Source: Demequina litoralis (GTDB lineage Bacteria > Actinomycetota > Actinomycetes > Actinomycetales > Demequinaceae). From it: 64,000 nucleotides of DNA. How positions within the stretch are numbered: position 1 is the first letter of the stretch; each line of letters starts with the position of its first letter. A model generated the notes under the pieces. The model saw nothing but the letters and a program-made list of their open reading frames with translations. It did not search any database and had not been told where the DNA came from. This document shows positions 17,451 to 28,549 of the stretch, in pieces. The DNA lies in the NCBI RefSeq assembly GCF_030418455.1, contig NZ_JAUHPW010000001.1, forward strand, positions 310,001 through 374,000. The letters are read 5' to 3'. The position numbers and the translations under genes were made by a program.

Positions 17451-18050
17451 TCAGATCAGGTCGAGCAGCAGCCGGTGGACGCGGTCGTCGTGGACGGCGC
17501 CCGGCGCGGCGATCTCGGGGTGGAAGCTCGTCGCGATCGCCGAGCCGTGGCGCACGGCCACCGGGTGGCGGGTGCCGTCGGGACCGGCCGCGGTGGCGAG
17601 GATCTCCACCTCCGGCGAGCACGCCTCGACCCACGGCGCGCGGATGAAGGTGGCGTGCATGGCGGAGCCGTCGGGCTCCCACACGAGCTCGGTCTCGGCG
17701 GAGTCGACCTGGCGGCCGAAGGCGTTGCGGCGCACGGTCATGGGGATCGCGGCGAGCGACTGCTGGCCCTCGATGCCGCCCACGAGGTCGGTGGCGAGCA
17801 TGATCATGCCGGCGCACGACCCCATCACCGGCATCCCGGCGTGGATGCGCTCCTTCAACGGCTCGAAGAGGTCGAAGGCACGCAGCAGCTTGTCGATCGT
17901 CGTCGACTCGCCGCCGGGGATGATGAGCGCGTCGACGGACTCGAGCTCGGCCAGGCGGCGCACGCCGATCGCGGTCGCGCCCACGCGCGTCGCCGCGGCC
18001 AGGTGCTCCCGCACGTCGCCCTGCAGGGCCAGCACGCCCACGGTGCTCAT
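17451..18050 (-). CDS. pdxT: PLP synthase glutaminase subunit PdxT
   Basis: 199 residues of class I glutamine amidotransferase that feeds ammonia to PdxS for pyridoxal 5'-phosphate synthesis. N-terminal [31 protein letters not shown]; nucleophile Cys79 in [12 protein letters not shown]; catalytic His-Glu in ATSFHPEI near the C-terminus. The ATG at 18050 overlaps the stop of the upstream Nudix gene (ATGA). It is separated from its partner pdxS by that Nudix gene rather than directly adjacent. Confidence 0.96.
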   Translation of the reverse strand: MSTVGVLALQGDVREHLAAATRVGATAIGVRRLAELESVDALIIPGGESTTIDKLLRAFDLFEPLKERIHAGMPVMGSCAGMIMLATDLVGGIEGQQSLAAIPMTVRRNAFGRQVDSAETELVWEPDGSAMHATFIRAPWVEACSPEVEILATAAGPDGTRHPVAVRHGSAIATSFHPEIAAPGAVHDDRVHRLLLDLI

Positions 18051-18568
18051 TCGTCCACCTCTCCCAGGTCTCGGGTGACGCCGTCCCATTCGAGGAACCA
18101 CGCCCACGTCTCGCGCAGCTGCGCGGGGAACACCTCGATGGGCGACTCCCGCAGCTCGCTCTCGCTCAGCCAGGCCACCTCGTCGATGGTCTCCAGCTCG
18201 ATCTCGGTCCACGCCGCCTCGGTCTGCGCGCGGGCGACGGCGTGGGAATGCAGCCCGACGTAGATCTCCTCGAACTGCGTGTATGGCCGCGACGCGAAGT
18301 CGAACACCGCGGTGCGGCGCCACACCGGCCCGACGAGCTCCTCGTCGAGCAGGACGTGCCCCGTCTCCTCGGCGAGCTCGCGGACCGCGGCGGCGCGCAT
18401 CGTCTCCCCCTCCTCGAGCCCGCCTCCGGGGGTGAACCAGAAGTAGCGGTCGGGGTCGTGCGGGTCGTGGCCCCGCACCATGAGGAGCCGGGGCTCCCCG
18501 GCGGAGTGGGAGACGAGGAGCACGCGGGCGCCGCGACGGTGGATGCGATCCCCCGACGCGGCGCCCAT
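18047..18568 (-). CDS. Nudix hydrolase
   Basis: 173 residues. A complete Nudix box, [20 protein letters not shown] then ETGH, gives the G-x5-E-x7-REUxEExGU pattern that binds the metal and hydrolyses a nucleoside diphosphate linked to another group. Substrate cannot be predicted. An extra C-terminal segment (about 40 residues, rich in Trp/Glu) extends past the domain. It lies between pdxS and pdxT, with 24 bases to pdxS and a 4-base overlap with pdxT, so it is co-transcribed with PLP synthesis. A few methionine-free N-terminal residues suggest no signal peptide. Confidence 0.92.
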   Translation of the reverse strand: MGAASGDRIHRRGARVLLVSHSAGEPRLLMVRGHDPHDPDRYFWFTPGGGLEEGETMRAAAVRELAEETGHVLLDEELVGPVWRRTAVFDFASRPYTQFEEIYVGLHSHAVARAQTEAAWTEIELETIDEVAWLSESELRESPIEVFPAQLRETWAWFLEWDGVTRDLGEVDE

Positions 18569-18592
18569 ACGTCTCCGTCTACCGGCCGGTGC

Positions 18593-19501
18593 CTACCAGC
18601 CGCGCTCGGCGAGGCGGTGCGGCTCCGGGATCTCGTCCACGTTGATGCCGACCATGGCCTCGCCCAGGCCCCGCGACACGTCGGCGATGACCGCCGGGTC
18701 GTCGAAGAACGTGGTCGCCTTGACGATCGCCTTCGCGCGGGTCGCCGGGTCGCCCGACTTGAATATGCCGGAGCCGACGAACACGCCCTCGGCGCCCAGC
18801 TGCATCATCATCGCGGCGTCGGCCGGGGTGGCGATGCCGCCCGCGGTGAACAGCACGACGGGCAGCTTGCCGGTCTTCGCGATCTCCTGGACCAGCGGCA
18901 GCGGCGCCTGGAGCTCCTTGGCGGCCACGTAGAGCTCGTCCTCCGGCAGCGCGGTGAGGGCCTTGATCTCGGCGCGGATCTTGCGCATGTGGGTGGTGGC
19001 GTTCGACACGTCGCCCGTGCCGGCCTCGCCCTTAGAGCGGATCATGGCCGCTCCCTCGGAGATGCGGCGCAGCGCCTCGCCCAGGTTGGTGGCGCCGCAC
19101 ACGAACGGCACGGTGTAGTTCCACTTGTCGATGTGGTGCGTGTAGTCCGCGGGGGTGAGCACCTCGGACTCGTCGATGTAGTCGACGCCGAGGCTCTCGA
19201 GGACCTGCGCCTCGACGAAGTGGCCGATGCGGGCCTTCGCCATGACGGGGATCGAGACGGCGTCGATGATGCCCTGGATCATGTCCGGGTCGCTCATGCG
19301 CGAGACGCCGCCCTGGGCGCGGATGTCGGCGGGGACGCGCTCGAGCGCCATGACGGCGACGGCGCCGGCGTCCTCCGCGATCTTCGCCTGCTCGGGGGTG
19401 ACCACGTCCATGATGACGCCGCCCTTGAGCATCTCGGCCATGCCGCGCTTCACAAGGTCGGTTCCTACCTGGGGCTTCGTGGTCTCATCGGTGGTGGTCA
19501 T
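18593..19501 (-). CDS. pdxS: PLP synthase synthase subunit PdxS
   Basis: 302 residues of the (beta/alpha)8 enzyme that condenses ribose 5-phosphate, glyceraldehyde 3-phosphate and ammonia. [38 protein letters not shown], the Schiff-base Lys89 in [14 protein letters not shown] and the second Lys in [11 protein letters not shown] are all intact. ATG at 19501 overlaps the pimA stop (ATGA), tying PLP synthesis to the mannoside operon as in other actinobacteria. Very high conservation leaves no doubt about identity. Confidence 0.98.
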   Translation of the reverse strand: MTTTDETTKPQVGTDLVKRGMAEMLKGGVIMDVVTPEQAKIAEDAGAVAVMALERVPADIRAQGGVSRMSDPDMIQGIIDAVSIPVMAKARIGHFVEAQVLESLGVDYIDESEVLTPADYTHHIDKWNYTVPFVCGATNLGEALRRISEGAAMIRSKGEAGTGDVSNATTHMRKIRAEIKALTALPEDELYVAAKELQAPLPLVQEIAKTGKLPVVLFTAGGIATPADAAMMMQLGAEGVFVGSGIFKSGDPATRAKAIVKATTFFDDPAVIADVSRGLGEAMVGINVDEIPEPHRLAERGW

Positions 19502-20652
19502 GGGGTGCTGACGTCCTTCGTCGGATGGGGATGGAACTCGGCGTCCATCCTAATGGCGTCGCGGTACGTCTCCTCGACGCGAGGCGCGACATTGGACCAG
19601 TCGAAGGCGGCCGCGCATTCGCGTCCGCGCTCGGCCAGCTCCTCGCGACCCGCGGGGTCGTCGAGCAGCTCGTTGATGCGTGCGGCGAGCGACGCCGGGT
19701 CGCCCACCGCGTGATGGGCGGCCGCGTGGCCGCCGTCGGCGATCGTCGACACGTCCATGAAGGCCGTGAGGTCGGAGGCGACGACGGCGGCGCCCGCCGC
19801 CATCGCCTCGACCAGGACGATGCCGAAGCTCTCGCCGCCCGTGTTGGGGGCGCAGTAGATGTCGACCGAGGCCATGAAGCGCGCCTTCTGGTCCTCGTCG
19901 AGCTCCCCCACCACCTCGGCACCCGCGCGGGCCGCCTTCGCGGCGATGCGGTCGGAGAACCGCCCGGCGACGAGGAACCGCGCGTGCGGGTGACGCGCGC
20001 GGACCGCCGGGATGGCGGCGAGCAGGTCCTCGAGTCCCTTGCGGGGCTCGTCGAGGCGCCCGAGGATGCCGATCGTCGGCGCCTCGCGGGTGCCCTCCCA
20101 GCGGGTGTCGGCACGGGCCCGCACGTAGCGGGAGGTGTCGACGCCGTTGGGGATGATGTGGGTCGCCTGGACGCGCAGGTGGTCGCGGATGGTGGCCGCC
20201 GCGGACGGCGAGACCGCGATGCGGGCGTCGAGCTCCTCGTAGCCCGGCTTGATCCAGGGCTTGCCGAGCCGCATCGCCAGCGACTCGGACTGCGACGAGT
20301 GGAACGTCGCGACGGTGGGCCCCACGCGCGCCCACATCGCGATCACGCTGAGCGAGGGCGCGCCGGGCTCGTGGAGGTGCACCACGTCGAAGTGGCCGAG
20401 CTTGAGCCACTCGCGCACACGGCTCGCGGCCATCAGCCCGAAGGTGAGACGCGCGGTGGAGCCGTTGTAGCGGATCGGCACCGACCGTCCCGCGCTCGAG
20501 ACGTAGGCGGGCACGGCCGTGTCCTTCGCCGCGGGTGCCAGCACGGAGACCTCGTGCCCGCGCTCCATGAGCGCCTTGGCGAGGTCGAGCACGTGGAGCT
20601 GGACGCCGCCGGGCCGGTCGAGCGAGTAGGGGCAGACGATGCCGATCCTCAC
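19498..20652 (-). CDS. pimA: Phosphatidyl-myo-inositol mannosyltransferase PimA
   Basis: 384 residues, GT-B glycosyltransferase of family GT4. N-terminal [20 protein letters not shown] with the GGVQ loop; [26 protein letters not shown]; nucleotide-sugar E-x7-E motif in [17 protein letters not shown]. It transfers the first mannose from GDP-mannose to phosphatidylinositol on the cytoplasmic face. Start GTG at 20652 (read VRIGIV) overlaps the acyltransferase stop (GTGA). Order pgsA, acyltransferase, pimA is the conserved PIM cluster. Confidence 0.95.
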   Translation of the reverse strand: MRIGIVCPYSLDRPGGVQLHVLDLAKALMERGHEVSVLAPAAKDTAVPAYVSSAGRSVPIRYNGSTARLTFGLMAASRVREWLKLGHFDVVHLHEPGAPSLSVIAMWARVGPTVATFHSSQSESLAMRLGKPWIKPGYEELDARIAVSPSAAATIRDHLRVQATHIIPNGVDTSRYVRARADTRWEGTREAPTIGILGRLDEPRKGLEDLLAAIPAVRARHPHARFLVAGRFSDRIAAKAARAGAEVVGELDEDQKARFMASVDIYCAPNTGGESFGIVLVEAMAAGAAVVASDLTAFMDVSTIADGGHAAAHHAVGDPASLAARINELLDDPAGREELAERGRECAAAFDWSNVAPRVEETYRDAIRMDAEFHPHPTKDVSTP

Positions 20653-21545
20653 CCGTTGGTCTCCGTCCATCCGAATCGCTGCAGCATGTGCCAGTCCTCG
20701 GGGTGCTCCCCGATGGCCTCGCTCATGAACTGTACCCACGCGCGCGTGAGGTGCCCGACCCGGTCGTCGGCGGGCGCGTCGGCGGGCTCGATCACGGGTC
20801 CGAAGCGCAGCACGGTCCCCCACCGCGAGCGGGCGCGCAGGCGGGCGCGGCCGCGCAGGCGCTCGTAGTGCACGTGCACGGGGAACAGCGGAGCGCCGGT
20901 CGCCGCTGCCAGCGCGGCGGGGCCGGGCGCGACCTTGACGCCGTGGCCCCACATGTCGACCTCGATGCCCGAGCCGGACAGGTCGCGGTCCGCGAGCAGG
21001 CACACCAGGACGTTGTCGGTGCGCGCGATGCGGATGAGCTCGCGGAAGGTGGAGCCGCCCTCGTGGCCGAGGATGCGCATGCCCACCTTCTCCCGCAGGG
21101 CGACGAACTCGTCGAAGACCTCGCGCGGCTTGAGCACCTCCGCCACGGACACCACGGGCAGGATGTGGCGGCACGCGAACGCGCCCACGAGGTCCCAGTT
21201 GCCCGAGTGCGACAGCGCGAGCACCGCGCGGCCGTCGGCCTTGATCCGCGACAGGGCGTCGTGCGGGTCGTCGAGGCGCACGCGCGCGTCCACGACCGCG
21301 GGCGTCATGCGCCCGAGCTCGAACGTCTCGGCGTAGTAGCGCGCGGCGGAGGCCATGCCACGGCGAGACAGCGCGCGCAGCTCCGCACCCTCGAGCCCGG
21401 TCACCCGGTGGAGGTTGTCCTCCAGCCGGCGCGCGGGCTTGGCACGACGGCGCCACTGCGCATCGAAGCCCGCCCACAGCAGGGCGCGGGTGAGCGAGCG
21501 GGGCGCGTACCGCGAGGCGCGGAACGCGAGGAGCATGCCGTTCAT
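20649..21545 (-). CDS. Phosphatidylinositol mannoside acyltransferase (PatA-like)
   Basis: 298 residues of the LpxL/HtrB-like acyltransferase family. The H-x4-D catalytic motif is LSHSGNWDLVG, followed by VAEVLKPREVFDEFVALREK and LLADRDLSGSGIEV. In mycobacteria the enzyme at this place (Rv2611c, PatA) acylates the mannose of PIM1/PIM2; the same role is inferred from position between pgsA and pimA. ATG at 21545 overlaps the pgsA stop (ATGA). The protein lacks a clear signal peptide but is likely membrane-associated. Confidence 0.9.
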   Translation of the reverse strand: MNGMLLAFRASRYAPRSLTRALLWAGFDAQWRRRAKPARRLEDNLHRVTGLEGAELRALSRRGMASAARYYAETFELGRMTPAVVDARVRLDDPHDALSRIKADGRAVLALSHSGNWDLVGAFACRHILPVVSVAEVLKPREVFDEFVALREKVGMRILGHEGGSTFRELIRIARTDNVLVCLLADRDLSGSGIEVDMWGHGVKVAPGPAALAAATGAPLFPVHVHYERLRGRARLRARSRWGTVLRFGPVIEPADAPADDRVGHLTRAWVQFMSEAIGEHPEDWHMLQRFGWTETNG

Positions 21546-22201
21546 TCGTGCGGGTACGGCTGGGGCTGGCCGTCGAGGCGCGCGTTCCACTCGGGGTGCC
21601 GGCGCGCCTGGCGCACCACCGCCCAGATGCGCTGGCCGACCGTGATCGTCGCGAGCACCGTGAGGATCCACAGGGCCGCCGTGAGCACCCACAGCGGGAA
21701 CAGGCCCAGCCCGTAGAAGCCGACCGCGACCAGGGAGATCACGAGGCGGTCCGAGCGCTCGGCGAGCCCGAAGTTCGCGGCGACGCCCATGCCCTCGGCC
21801 TTGGCGCGCGCATACGGCACGAGCGACCCGATCGCGAGGCACAGCAGCGCGCCGAGCGCGGTGGGACGGTCGATGTCGATGAACACCCACGCGAGCGTGC
21901 CGAAGATCGCCGCGTCGGCCACGCGGTCGAGCGTCGAGTCGAGGAACGCGCCCAGCCGCGAGCTCTTGCCGCCGAGGCGGGCCATGGTGCCGTCGAGCAT
22001 GTCCGTCACCACGAAGAACGTGATGAACAGCGTGCCCCAGAACAGCCAGATGCCGCCGTGCGGGAAGAACAGCAGCGCGCCCAGCACGACGCCGACCGTG
22101 CCGATCACCGTCATGACGTTGGGGTGGATCCCCCGGGCGAGCAGGAAGCGCGCGGGCGCCTGCCACAGGGCGGCCATGTAGGGCCGGAGCCTGCCGAGCA
22201 T
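21542..22201 (-). CDS. pgsA: CDP-alcohol phosphatidyltransferase, phosphatidylinositol(-phosphate) synthase
   Basis: 219 residues with about six membrane helices. The CDP-OH-P motif is complete: DMLDGTMARLGG, then LGAFLDSTLDRVAD, giving D-x2-D-G-x2-A-R-x8-G-x3-D-x3-D. In this position the actinobacterial enzyme (PgsA1/PIPS) uses CDP-diacylglycerol and inositol 1-phosphate. It starts the PIM cluster after the Ap4A phosphorylase gene with no gap. The suhB gene at the far end of the window could supply inositol by dephosphorylation. Confidence 0.93.
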   Translation of the reverse strand: MLGRLRPYMAALWQAPARFLLARGIHPNVMTVIGTVGVVLGALLFFPHGGIWLFWGTLFITFFVVTDMLDGTMARLGGKSSRLGAFLDSTLDRVADAAIFGTLAWVFIDIDRPTALGALLCLAIGSLVPYARAKAEGMGVAANFGLAERSDRLVISLVAVGFYGLGLFPLWVLTAALWILTVLATITVGQRIWAVVRQARRHPEWNARLDGQPQPYPHE

Positions 22202-22744
22202 TCAGTCGTCCTCTCTCCAGGCGTCGCTCACGCGGCGCCACGTGTCGTCGAGCAGCTGGGGCACCGCCTTGGTCTGCGCGATGATCGGCAGGAAGTTCGT
22301 GTCGCCCTCCCAGCGCGGCACCACGTGCTGGTGCAGGTGGCCCGAGATGCCGGCGCCGCCCACGCTCCCCTGGTTCATGCCGATGTTGTACCCCTGCGGG
22401 CCGCTCACCCTGGTGAGGACACGCATGGCCTGCTGCGTGAGCGCGCTCATCTCGTCGCGCTCGGCGTCCGTGCACTCGGTGTACCAGGCGATGTGACGGT
22501 ACGGGCACACCATCAGGTGGCCGGGGTTGTAGGGGTACAGGTTGAGCACCACGTAGCAGTGCTCGCCCCGATGCACCACGAGGCTCTCACGGTCGCCCTC
22601 CTCCGCCTTGCGGCACAGGGGGCAGGCCTTCGGGCCGTCGTCGGGCCGCTCGCCCTCGACGTACGCGAGCCGATGCGGGGTCCACAGACGCTCGAAGCCG
22701 TCCGGGACCCCTCCCATCGTCTCCGCGTCGAAGGCCTCCGTCAC
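22202..22744 (-). CDS. HIT-family Ap4A phosphorylase-like protein
   Basis: About 180 residues. FERLWTPHRLAYVEG, VLNLYPYNPGHLMVCPYRH and the histidine triad GHLHQHVVPRW match M. tuberculosis Rv2613c, characterised as AP4A phosphorylase. A CPLC pair near residue 50 may bind zinc. Start is taken as the GTG at 22744, five bases after the thrS stop; an internal ATG (MGGVPDG) is also possible. The open frame extends further upstream but inside thrS. Position between thrS and pgsA is conserved in actinobacteria. Confidence 0.92.
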   Translation of the reverse strand: MTEAFDAETMGGVPDGFERLWTPHRLAYVEGERPDDGPKACPLCRKAEEGDRESLVVHRGEHCYVVLNLYPYNPGHLMVCPYRHIAWYTECTDAERDEMSALTQQAMRVLTRVSGPQGYNIGMNQGSVGGAGISGHLHQHVVPRWEGDTNFLPIIAQTKAVPQLLDDTWRRVSDAWREDD

Positions 22745-22748
22745 GTCG

Positions 22749-24740
<1,992 letters not shown>

Positions 24741-24769
24741 AGGTCACTCCTTGGACGTTCGGTTGTACG

Positions 24770-24778
24770 GGACGATGC
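24770..24778 (+). repeat. GGACGATGC repeat, intergenic copy
   Basis: Exact copy (GGGACGATGCT in context) in the dgt-thrS gap, about 30 bases upstream of the thrS start. Confidence 0.8.
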
Positions 24779-24820
24779 TACCGAGCCGCGGGCGTCGCGG
24801 TCGCCGCGGCCCGGTGGCGG

Positions 24821-26395
24821 CTACAACCCCTGTCCCCCGTCCCACAGCCGCTCGGAGGCTCCCGAGACGAGGTTGGCGACCGACATCGCCTGCGCGTCCG
24901 TGAGGGACGCGACGTAGTCGATGATGCCGCGACCGGTGGCGTAGCGCCGGAGCGTGGCGGCATCCGTGGTGGGCAGCAGCTCGGGGCGGGTGTCGCGCAC
25001 CTTGAGGTAGTCCTCGGCGGCGAGCTCGACCAGGTCGAGGAGGCGGCGCGGGGCGCGTCGCACCTCGTCGTCGTCGTCGAGCCACGCGGCGAAGCTGGTG
25101 ACGAGGCGCTCGATCACGCTCGCCTGGCCGCGCTGGTACACCGCGAGGTCGGGACGGTGGAGCACGAAGCGCTCCTGGAGGAACTTGAGCACGGCCACGT
25201 CGTGGAAGGCCGCGGCGTCGAGGCTCACGTGGCCCGAGCGCACGTCCGGGTCGCGCGTCACCTGGATCGAGTGCTGGAGGCGCGCGATCCACCCCGCCAT
25301 GAACACCGCCAGCGTGCGGTCCGCGGCGAGCGAGCCGTCGTACGGGACCGACAGCAGGCCGTCCACGACCTCGTCGGCGACCCGTGCGACGGACTCGCCG
25401 AACGCATCGTCCCCCGCGATCCACGGGTCGTGGCTCACCATGCGCCGGCGCAGCAGCTCGAGACCGTGCCCGGGCGTGCGGCGCGCGCGCACGAGGTCCT
25501 CGCGCGGGATCCTCGCGAGCGCGGCGCGGTCGCGGATCCACGTGCGGAACTCGGCCGAGACGGCGGCCTGGTTGAGCAGGTCGGCGCGGTAGAAGTCGTC
25601 GAGGTCGTGCAGCGAGTACGCGATGTCGTCCGCGATGTCCATGACCGAGCACTCGACGGTCTGCTGGAGCGGCTCGATCGCGGGGAACGCGGCGCGGGAG
25701 GCCTCCATGTCGTCGAGGTCGAGCGTGTAGGCGGAGAACTTCCGCGCGCCCTCCCCCGGGCGGCGCGGCGCGAGGCCGCGCGGGGTGTACGGGCCAGGCG
25801 ACCAGCCGTCGCCCTCCACGCGCAGCCACGGGTACTTGAGCACCGCGGCGCGCACCGCGGCCGTGAGGTTGAGGCCCGTGCCGGCGCGGTCGTACTCGTC
25901 GAGGCGCGTGAGGATGCGGAAGGTCTGCGCGTTCCCCTCGAAGCCCTCCTCGAGCCCGAAGCGCTCGCGGGCCAGGCGGTCCAGGGTCTGCTCGCCCAGG
26001 TGGCCGAACGGCGGGTGGCCCAGGTCGTGGGCGCTCGCCGCGGCCTGGACGACGACCGCATCGCAGCCGCCGAGGTCGCGCACGAGCGCGCCCCGCTCGC
26101 CCCAGTCCCCCGCGAGCGACACCGCGATGGCGCGCGCGACCGCGGTCACCTTGACGGAGTGCGTGAGGCGGTTGTGCACCGCGAGCCCGGCGCCCGACTG
26201 CGAGATCACCTGGGTGACGGCCGACAGCCGCGAGAAGTACGGCGAGAAGCGGATCCGCTCGAGGTCGACGCGGTACTCGGGCCGGTACTCGACCAGCTGG
26301 AACTCGTCGAGGCCCTCGGGCACGGAGCGCGCCACGCGGGGGTCGGTGGCCGCGGGGGCGTCCGCAGCGTGGTCCCGCGCCGGGCTGCCTGTCAT
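24821..26395 (-). CDS. dgt: Deoxyguanosinetriphosphate triphosphohydrolase-like protein
   Basis: 524 residues, HD-superfamily dGTPase. Substrate-pocket start FSPYFSRLSAVTQV; metal ligands in HNRLTHSVKVTAVAR, then SAHDLGHPPFGHLGEQTLD; the third block MDIADDIAYSLHDLDDFYR completes the HD site. It hydrolyses dNTPs to the nucleoside and triphosphate, controlling dNTP pools. It is longer than the approximately 420-residue dgt type 2 proteins, with a C-terminal extension. A GGACGATGC copy (25404-25412) is read Gly-Asp-Asp-Ala in a loop. It stands alone between thrS and thpR. Confidence 0.93.
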   Translation of the reverse strand: MTGSPARDHAADAPAATDPRVARSVPEGLDEFQLVEYRPEYRVDLERIRFSPYFSRLSAVTQVISQSGAGLAVHNRLTHSVKVTAVARAIAVSLAGDWGERGALVRDLGGCDAVVVQAAASAHDLGHPPFGHLGEQTLDRLARERFGLEEGFEGNAQTFRILTRLDEYDRAGTGLNLTAAVRAAVLKYPWLRVEGDGWSPGPYTPRGLAPRRPGEGARKFSAYTLDLDDMEASRAAFPAIEPLQQTVECSVMDIADDIAYSLHDLDDFYRADLLNQAAVSAEFRTWIRDRAALARIPREDLVRARRTPGHGLELLRRRMVSHDPWIAGDDAFGESVARVADEVVDGLLSVPYDGSLAADRTLAVFMAGWIARLQHSIQVTRDPDVRSGHVSLDAAAFHDVAVLKFLQERFVLHRPDLAVYQRGQASVIERLVTSFAAWLDDDDEVRRAPRRLLDLVELAAEDYLKVRDTRPELLPTTDAATLRRYATGRGIIDYVASLTDAQAMSVANLVSGASERLWDGGQGL

Positions 26396-26435
26396 CCGTG
26401 CCTCCGTCCGTCCCTACCGGGACGCTAGCGAGACG

Positions 26436-26444
26436 GGACGATGC
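26436..26444 (+). repeat. GGACGATGC repeat, intergenic copy
   Basis: Exact copy (CGGGACGATGCGGG in context) in the 58-base gap between thpR and dgt. Confidence 0.85.
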
Positions 26445-26453
26445 GGGCAAGCG

Positions 26454-27008
26454 TCATGCGGCGGCCGCACCCGGTCCGGCGAAGGGGTGGGTCGAGAGGA
26501 CCCGGTAGCGCGCGCCCGGGCCGGGCTCGCTCGCGACCACGTGGAGCGCGGTGGGCTGCCACGGGATCGCCAGCGGGGCGTGTCGCAGGGCGTCGTGCGC
26601 GGCGGCCCCCCGGACCCGATGACGCGACCTGCCGACCGTGAGGTGCCCGGTGAAGGGCCGGTCGCGGTCCGCGATCCCCGCCTCCGCGAGCGCCGCGTCG
26701 AGGCTCGCGGCGGCACGGTCGGCGCCCTCGACCGGAAGCGCGACCACGCGCGCGGTGAGCGCGACCGCGAGGGGCCCGATGAGCAGGCGCGGGGGCGCAG
26801 AAGCTGCGGCCGCGAGCGCGGCCGCCGCCTCGACGTCGGCGCGGGCATCGGTCTCGCCGACGAAGCGCAGGGTGACATGGCGCTCGTCTCGCGGCGTCCA
26901 GCGGTCGACGCCGGCCTCCCGCGCGCGGAACACCACCGCGGCGTCGAGGACGGCATCGAGAGCGTCGTCCACGGCGTCGGGCGTCATGATCCCCACGAAG
27001 AGCCGCAC
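26454..27008 (-). CDS. thpR: RNA 2',3'-cyclic phosphodiesterase (LigT/ThpR)
   Basis: 184 residues, 2H phosphoesterase fold. N-terminal MRLFVGIMTPDAVDDAL; the two H-x-T/S motifs RHVTLRFVGE (near residue 43) and GHLTVGRSRH (near 121). The family opens 2',3'-cyclic phosphates, with roles in RNA end processing. The C-terminal tail is Ala/Gly-rich. A single gene, head-to-head with the wax ester synthase-like gene. Confidence 0.92.
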   Translation of the reverse strand: MRLFVGIMTPDAVDDALDAVLDAAVVFRAREAGVDRWTPRDERHVTLRFVGETDARADVEAAAALAAAASAPPRLLIGPLAVALTARVVALPVEGADRAAASLDAALAEAGIADRDRPFTGHLTVGRSRHRVRGAAAHDALRHAPLAIPWQPTALHVVASEPGPGARYRVLSTHPFAGPGAAAA

Positions 27009-27127
27009 ACCTCAGCGTAGGACCGGGCGCGGGCGCCGACACGACGAGGGCGCCGCCGCCACGCGGGAGCGGCCGCGCTCGTAGCCTGGAGTCATGGCAC
27101 GACGACGTGGCCGGCGGTAGGTGCGGC

Positions 27128-28366
27128 GTGCGCGACCCCGATCGCCTGACCCCGGCCGACGAGGCGAACCTGACCCTCGACGGCGTCGGCGTCTACGTGC
27201 TCACCATCGTGGGGCTGGCGGGTGCCGGCGGCTTCGTGCGCGGACCGCGCGACGTCGACATCGACGCGCTCCGCGCCACGCTGGCGGGGCGTGTCGCGGG
27301 GCTGCCGCGCCTCACCCGTTCCGTCGTGGGCGACGCGGGCCGTCGCCGTCTGGTCGACCGCGGCCTGCGGATCGAGGACCACGTGCGTGCCGTCGAGCCG
27401 GTCGACGGGTTGGACGGGCTGCACCGGTGGTGCGCCGCGCTGTCGACGAGGAGGCTGCCGTCGGACAGGCCCCTGTGGGAGCTGCTCATCGTGCCGGGGG
27501 CGCACGCGGACGGGGTCGCATGGGTGTTCCGCATCCACCACGCGCTCGCCGACGGCGGCGCCGCCGTGCGGCTGTTCGATGCGCTCTTCGACCCGGATCC
27601 GTCCGCGCCTGGAGCACCGGCGCCCTCCCCCGCGGCCGCTGTCACCGCGCACCGGCGTCACGGCCCCGCCTGGCGGCAGCTCGGCACGGTCCTGCGGCCG
27701 ATGCGGCGCACGGCGCTGATCGGCCCGAGCGGCACGGGACGCCGGCTCCACGTCGTCGACGTGGACCTTCCCGGCGTCGCGGGTGCCTCCCACGCGCTCG
27801 GCGCGACGGTCAACGACGCCGTCCTCGCGGCGATCGGGGACGGCGCGCGCGCCGCCCTGACCGTGCTCGAGGAGCGCATCCCGGACACGCTTCCCGTGCA
27901 GGTCCCCGTCCTGCTTCCCGGCGGGGCGCACCGGACGAACCAGGTGGCGGCGTTCACGGCGCGCGTCCCGCTCGGGGACGTCGGCGTGGCGGCACGGGCG
28001 CGCGCCCTGGCGCCCGCCACACGCGCGGGGGCGTCCGAGGTGCGCGATCGCGCGCTGCCATGGTGCGTCGGCACGCCCGCCGGCGCACGCGTCATGCGCC
28101 GCTTCGTGGCGCGGCAGCGCGTGATCGCGGTGCTCACCACCAACGTGCGCGGGCCGGACCGGCCGCGCCGCCTGTGCGGTGCGCCGGTCGAACGTGTCTG
28201 GGCCCTGCCCGTGCTCGCGGGCACGGTCCGCGTCGGGGTCGCCGCCGTGTCCTACGCCGGCAGGCTGTCGGTGTGCGTCCTGTGGAGCGAGGCCATCGCA
28301 GATGCGGGTGCGGCCCTGGCACGCCGGTTCGAGGACTCGTTGGCAGCGTTCGCCGCACCTGGGTGA
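27128..28366 (+). CDS. Wax ester synthase/diacylglycerol acyltransferase-like protein
   Basis: About 412 residues of WS/DGAT fold. The catalytic HHxxxDG motif is intact in RIHHALADGGAAVRLFDAL, and a second family block, GATVNDAVLAAIGDGARAAL, follows. Most members are 450-470 residues, so this one is short; the N-terminus begins almost at DRLTPADEANL. Start is uncertain: GTG at 27128 or 27107, neither with a good Shine-Dalgarno. An ATG-led mini-ORF of eight codons (27094-27120) lies just ahead. Product could be triacylglycerol or wax ester; actinobacteria often carry several paralogues. Confidence 0.8.
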   Translation: MRDPDRLTPADEANLTLDGVGVYVLTIVGLAGAGGFVRGPRDVDIDALRATLAGRVAGLPRLTRSVVGDAGRRRLVDRGLRIEDHVRAVEPVDGLDGLHRWCAALSTRRLPSDRPLWELLIVPGAHADGVAWVFRIHHALADGGAAVRLFDALFDPDPSAPGAPAPSPAAAVTAHRRHGPAWRQLGTVLRPMRRTALIGPSGTGRRLHVVDVDLPGVAGASHALGATVNDAVLAAIGDGARAALTVLEERIPDTLPVQVPVLLPGGAHRTNQVAAFTARVPLGDVGVAARARALAPATRAGASEVRDRALPWCVGTPAGARVMRRFVARQRVIAVLTTNVRGPDRPRRLCGAPVERVWALPVLAGTVRVGVAAVSYAGRLSVCVLWSEAIADAGAALARRFEDSLAAFAAPG

Positions 28367-28390
28367 CGCCGCGAACCTTGTCGGCACGCC

Positions 28391-28399
28391 GCATCGTCC
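28391..28399 (-). repeat. GGACGATGC repeat, intergenic copy
   Basis: Exact copy (AGGGACGATGCGG on the minus strand) between the wax ester synthase-like stop and the tRNA-Val terminator. Confidence 0.85.
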
Positions 28400-28408
28400 C
28401 TGGAAAGG

Positions 28409-28445
28409 CCGAGAGGCCGTCCGGATGATCCGGACGGCCTCTCGG
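28409..28445. terminator. Long intrinsic-type hairpin after tRNA-Val(CAC)
   Basis: An 18-bp perfect stem (CCGAGAGGCCGTCCGGAT with its complement) and a minimal loop. It lies 3 bases past the CCA end of the tRNA on the minus strand and 42 bases past the stop of the plus-strand acyltransferase gene, so it can terminate both. Confidence 0.85.
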
Positions 28446-28447
28446 CG

Positions 28448-28522
28448 TGGTGGGCGATACTGGGATCGAACCAGTGACCTCTTCCGTGTGAAGGAAGCGC
28501 GCTACCCCTGCGCCAATCGCCC
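28448..28522 (-). tRNA. tRNA-Val(CAC)
   Basis: A full cloverleaf: acceptor GGGCGAT/ATCGCCC, anticodon arm CTTCC-TTCACAC-GGAAG with anticodon CAC, and T arm ACTGG-TTCGATC-CCAGT. The 3' CCA is encoded. TATAGT at 28540-28545 on the minus strand, 18 bases upstream, is a good -10 element. The body matches the two tRNA-Val(GAC) genes at 30.8 and 31.1 kb except in the anticodon loop and one or two D-loop bases. Confidence 0.97.
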
Positions 28523-28549
28523 CTTGCGGTGCGACGACAACTATAGCGG

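Noticed and set aside
24741-24820. T-box or other riboswitch before thrS
   Set aside because: The 80-base gap shows no T-box core, specifier loop or antiterminator; only a good Shine-Dalgarno and a dispersed-repeat copy.
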